This document shows, piece by piece, positions 61,255-64,000 of a stretch of DNA of 64,000 nucleotides. Made by a program: the position numbers and the translations under genes. Numbering within the stretch: position 1 is the first letter of the stretch; the number at the start of each line of letters is the position of its first letter. The stretch comes from Opitutaceae bacterium (GTDB taxonomy: Bacteria > Verrucomicrobiota > Verrucomicrobiia > Opitutales > Opitutaceae). Location: positions 1-64,000 of the forward strand of contig JAUYAK010000078.1 of assembly GCA_030693515.1 (NCBI GenBank), given 5' to 3'. The notes under the pieces are model-generated. The model was not told where the DNA came from. It saw nothing but the letters and a program-made list of their open reading frames with translations, and searched no databases.

Positions 61255-64000
61255 ATGAAAACCCCATCGTTCCTAACTATCCTCGCACGCATTGGCCTGA
61301 CTCTTGCCGCGCTGTTCCTCGCGCAAACCGCCTCTGCGCAGTCCGCCACCGGCATGGTGGAGGGCCGCGTGTTCAATACTGGCACCGGCAAATACCTGAA
61401 CAACGCCCGCGTCGCCATCGAGGGCACCTCGCTCGAGACGCAGACCAACGAGTTTGGCTCTTACCGCATCAACGGCGTGCCGGCCGGCCCGGCACGGGTG
61501 CGGGTCGTGTTCACCGGCCTCGACCCCAAGGTGGAGACCGTGACCGTCCTCGCGGGCCAGGCGGCCCAGGCAAATTTCGAGCTCACCAGCGTTGAGCGCT
61601 ATGGCAAGGATCAGACCGTCCAGCTCGATGTGTTCAAGGTCGCCGCGCAGCGCGAGTTTGAGGGCAGCGCGATCGCGATCAACGAGCAGCGCTACGCCCC
61701 GAATGTAAAGGTCGTCATGGCAGCCGATGCCTTCGGCGACGTCACCGAGGGCAACGTCGGCGAGTTTCTGAAATATCTCCCCGGCATCACCGTCGACTAC
61801 GTGGCGGCCGATGTGCGCACCGTCTCGGTGCGCGGCTTCGCGGATACGTTCACCAATGTCTCCGTGGACGGCATGCGCATGACGAGTTCCGTCTCGGGCA
61901 ACTCAAACCGGGTGTTTGAATTCGAACAGGTCTCCATCAACAACATGGCGCGCGTCGAGGTCGCCAAGGTGCCCACGCCGGACACGCCCTCCGATTCGCT
62001 CGGCGGCAGTATCAACATGATCAGCAAAAACGCTTTCGAGCGGAAAGGCGCGCAGTTCAATTACCGCGGCTATTTAAGCTTCAACAGCGAGGACACTGAC
62101 CTCTTCAAGCGCACACCCGGCCCCGGCAACAAGAGCACGTTCAAGGTGCTGCCCGGTTTCGATTTCGACTACACGCTGCCGGTCAGCGACACCTTCGGCC
62201 TCGTCATCACCGGCCTCAGCTCGAACCAGTTCAACGAGCAGCACCGCTGGCAGACGACGTGGAACCACGCCCAGGCCGGCGCGACGCAGGCCAACCCCTA
62301 CCTCCAGCAATGGCAGGTGCAGGACGGGCCGAAGAACACCTTCCGCGACTCCGTGAGCATCAAGGCCGATTGGAAAATCGGCCCGACCTCGATCCTGTCG
62401 GTCAGCGTGCAGGACAACTACTACAAGGCGTTTTTCGGCAATCGTAACCTCAACTTCAACATCGGCACCAACGCCGCCTCCGCCATTGCCAGCGGCACGC
62501 CCTTGCAGTGGGGCCAGACCTTCGTGCAGAGCGCCACCGGCACCATCACCGCAGCCACCGGCCTCGGCAACCGCGCCACCGTCACGCAAGGCAGCTCGTG
62601 GCGCCACAAGCTCGGCGACACCAAGGCCGTGAACGTGAAATACACCTTCAAGGGCCGCCTGTGGGACGCCACCGCCGGCATCCACGGCGCGAAGTCGAAG
62701 ACCTGGTATCGCGAACTCGCGCGCGGCCACTTCTCCAACATCGGCACGCAGCTCCGCGGCGTCTCCGTCGTCCGCGCCGACAACATCAACTTCCCCGCCC
62801 ATGATTGGTCCGTGCGCGATACGACCGGCGCGGCGATCAACCCCTACGTGCTCTCGAACTACAATCTCAACACCGCGCAAAACAGCCCCGTGGACGGCAA
62901 GGCCAAGATGAAGGGCGCGTTCCTCGATCTCGAGCGCCACTTCACCCTCGCGCGGAATCCCCTCGCGCTCAAGTTCGGCGGCTCCATGCGCGAAGAGGAC
63001 CGCGATAATCGCCGCTACAACGAGCAGTGGACCTTCGTCGGCGCCGACCGCGTGGCCAACACCGCCGACGACAACGCCGCGCCCTTCCTCAACGACAACT
63101 ACCTCGGCCAGGACACTTACTACGGCGAACCGCCGATCCAGTGGGTCGATGCCTACAAACTCGCCAACTATTTCCGCGCCAACCCCACTCATTTCGTGCA
63201 GGCCACGGGCACGGCCCAGCCCGGCGTGCAGGCCGAGACCAACCGCATCAATGGCTCCGAGAAAATCACCGAACGCATCACCGCCGGCTACGTGCAGCTC
63301 TCGGGCAAGCTCCTCGACAACCGCCTCCTGTTCGTCACCGGGGTGCGGTGGGAGAAGACCGAGGACACCGGCCTCGGTGTGCTCGCCAACCCCGATGCCG
63401 TCTTTCAGCGGACCGCCAGCGGGGCCTACGTCGATGGCGATCCCGTCGCCCCCGGAGTCCAGCGCATCCGCCGCGCGGATGCCGGCACCGCCGGTTCACT
63501 GCAGGAGCTGACCCTCACCCGCGTCGAGCGTGGCTATCGCGGCCAGCGCTCCTACGACGATTTCTACCCAAGCCTGCACCTCACGTATAACATCTCGGCC
63601 AACTTTCTCGCGCGCTTTGCCTACGCCCGCACCCTCGGCCGGCCCGACTACGCCGACATCATCCCCAACGCCGACATCAACGAAAACGACAACGACCCCA
63701 ACCAGCCCGGCACAATCACCATCCGCAACACCGGCCTGAAACCCTGGACCGCGCATAATTTTGATCTCTCCTTCGAGTATTACCCCACCAAGGGCGGCGT
63801 CGCGCAGGTCGGCTTTTTCGACAAGGAGCTCCAGAACTTCTGGGGGCTCGTCAACGGCCCGCTCACACCCGATCTCATCACCCAACTCGGCCTCGACAAC
63901 CGCTACCTCAACTGGACCGTCTCCTCCCGCATCAACGCGGGCGACGCCCGCATCTCGGGCATGGAATTCAACTACGTGCAGCCCCTGAAATTCAGTTTCC
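61255..64000 (+). CDS. TonB-dependent receptor with N-terminal carboxypeptidase-regulatory-like domain (partial)
   Basis: The frame is open from ATG 61255 to the window end (915 codons), so the C-terminus is missing. A signal peptide (1-29, ending ASAQ) is followed by the regulatory-like beta domain (about 32-115: GMVEGRVFNTGTGKYLNNARVAIEG, NEFGSYRINGVPAG), a plug (INEQRYAPNVKVVMAADAFGDVTEGNVGEFLKYLPGI, VSVRGFADTFTNVSVDGM, VEVAKVPTPDTPSDSLGGSINM) and most of a barrel, whose last visible part has FARFAYARTLGRPDYADIIP. It is close in design to the receptor at 54751. It is divergent from the triple-RidA gene, with 208 bp between start codons. Confidence 0.88.
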   Translation, partial: MKTPSFLTILARIGLTLAALFLAQTASAQSATGMVEGRVFNTGTGKYLNNARVAIEGTSLETQTNEFGSYRINGVPAGPARVRVVFTGLDPKVETVTVLAGQAAQANFELTSVERYGKDQTVQLDVFKVAAQREFEGSAIAINEQRYAPNVKVVMAADAFGDVTEGNVGEFLKYLPGITVDYVAADVRTVSVRGFADTFTNVSVDGMRMTSSVSGNSNRVFEFEQVSINNMARVEVAKVPTPDTPSDSLGGSINMISKNAFERKGAQFNYRGYLSFNSEDTDLFKRTPGPGNKSTFKVLPGFDFDYTLPVSDTFGLVITGLSSNQFNEQHRWQTTWNHAQAGATQANPYLQQWQVQDGPKNTFRDSVSIKADWKIGPTSILSVSVQDNYYKAFFGNRNLNFNIGTNAASAIASGTPLQWGQTFVQSATGTITAATGLGNRATVTQGSSWRHKLGDTKAVNVKYTFKGRLWDATAGIHGAKSKTWYRELARGHFSNIGTQLRGVSVVRADNINFPAHDWSVRDTTGAAINPYVLSNYNLNTAQNSPVDGKAKMKGAFLDLERHFTLARNPLALKFGGSMREEDRDNRRYNEQWTFVGADRVANTADDNAAPFLNDNYLGQDTYYGEPPIQWVDAYKLANYFRANPTHFVQATGTAQPGVQAETNRINGSEKITERITAGYVQLSGKLLDNRLLFVTGVRWEKTEDTGLGVLANPDAVFQRTASGAYVDGDPVAPGVQRIRRADAGTAGSLQELTLTRVERGYRGQRSYDDFYPSLHLTYNISANFLARFAYARTLGRPDYADIIPNADINENDNDPNQPGTITIRNTGLKPWTAHNFDLSFEYYPTKGGVAQVGFFDKELQNFWGLVNGPLTPDLITQLGLDNRYLNWTVSSRINAGDARISGMEFNYVQPLKFSF

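Overview
The window looks like chromosomal DNA of a high-GC Gram-negative bacterium of the Verrucomicrobiota, most likely Opitutaceae. This is inferred from gene families, not from a marker gene. The supporting families are a planctomycete/verrucomicrobial cytochrome-type PSD1 protein, a DUF1800/DUF1501 pair, an exported protein with a VPDSG-like C-terminal sorting tail, tandem Ig-like repeats followed by 'NLSVR' repeats, and large TonB-dependent receptors. Shine-Dalgarno motifs are weak and GTG starts are frequent. No prophage, CRISPR array or rRNA operon is seen.

Layout. 1-3.2 kb (minus): the edge of an IS5-like insertion sequence that cuts off the 3' end of a ceramidase-family gene, then a cupin and a PLP decarboxylase. 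3.3-6.6 kb: an SGNH hydrolase, a pseudouridine synthase/short-chain dehydrogenase pair, and a ribosome hibernation factor. 6.6-13.4 kb: two divergently transcribed hybrid histidine kinases and an MFS transporter. 13.5-24.5 kb: cell-surface and secreted proteins (PSD1, Ig-repeat protein, CTERM-like protein, DUF1501/DUF1800/membrane protein) with KduI of uronate catabolism. 24.6-27.8 kb: a metallo-hydrolase, an EEP-family nuclease-like protein, and an unrecognised lipoprotein with a 90-residue partner.

28-35.8 kb holds housekeeping genes: groEL, groES, dnaK, a Lon N-domain protein, a CheY-like regulator, tRNA-Thr(CGU), queA, a YceI protein and a TPR protein. 35.9-51.3 kb holds a TonB receptor, enolase, a coiled-coil protein, a response regulator, an RlmI-like methyltransferase, a diheme cytochrome c, prfC, a D-Ala-D-Ala carboxypeptidase, proS and a fused kinase/GNAT acetylglutamate synthase. 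51.3-64 kb is the accessory end: a GIY-YIG nuclease gene enclosed by near-identical inverted repeats, a RidA/substrate-binding protein pair facing an amidase, two TonB receptors, an alpha/beta hydrolase, a TetR regulator and an exported protein made of three RidA-like domains.

The most unusual structures are at the right end. A 33-bp inverted repeat pair (one mismatch) brackets a 100-codon GIY-YIG gene of lower GC. A 204-bp imperfect inverted repeat sits between two convergent genes, and its two ends supply both stop codons. A related repeat forms the tail and stop codon of the amidase gene. These suggest palindromic repeat families that move or spread in this genome.
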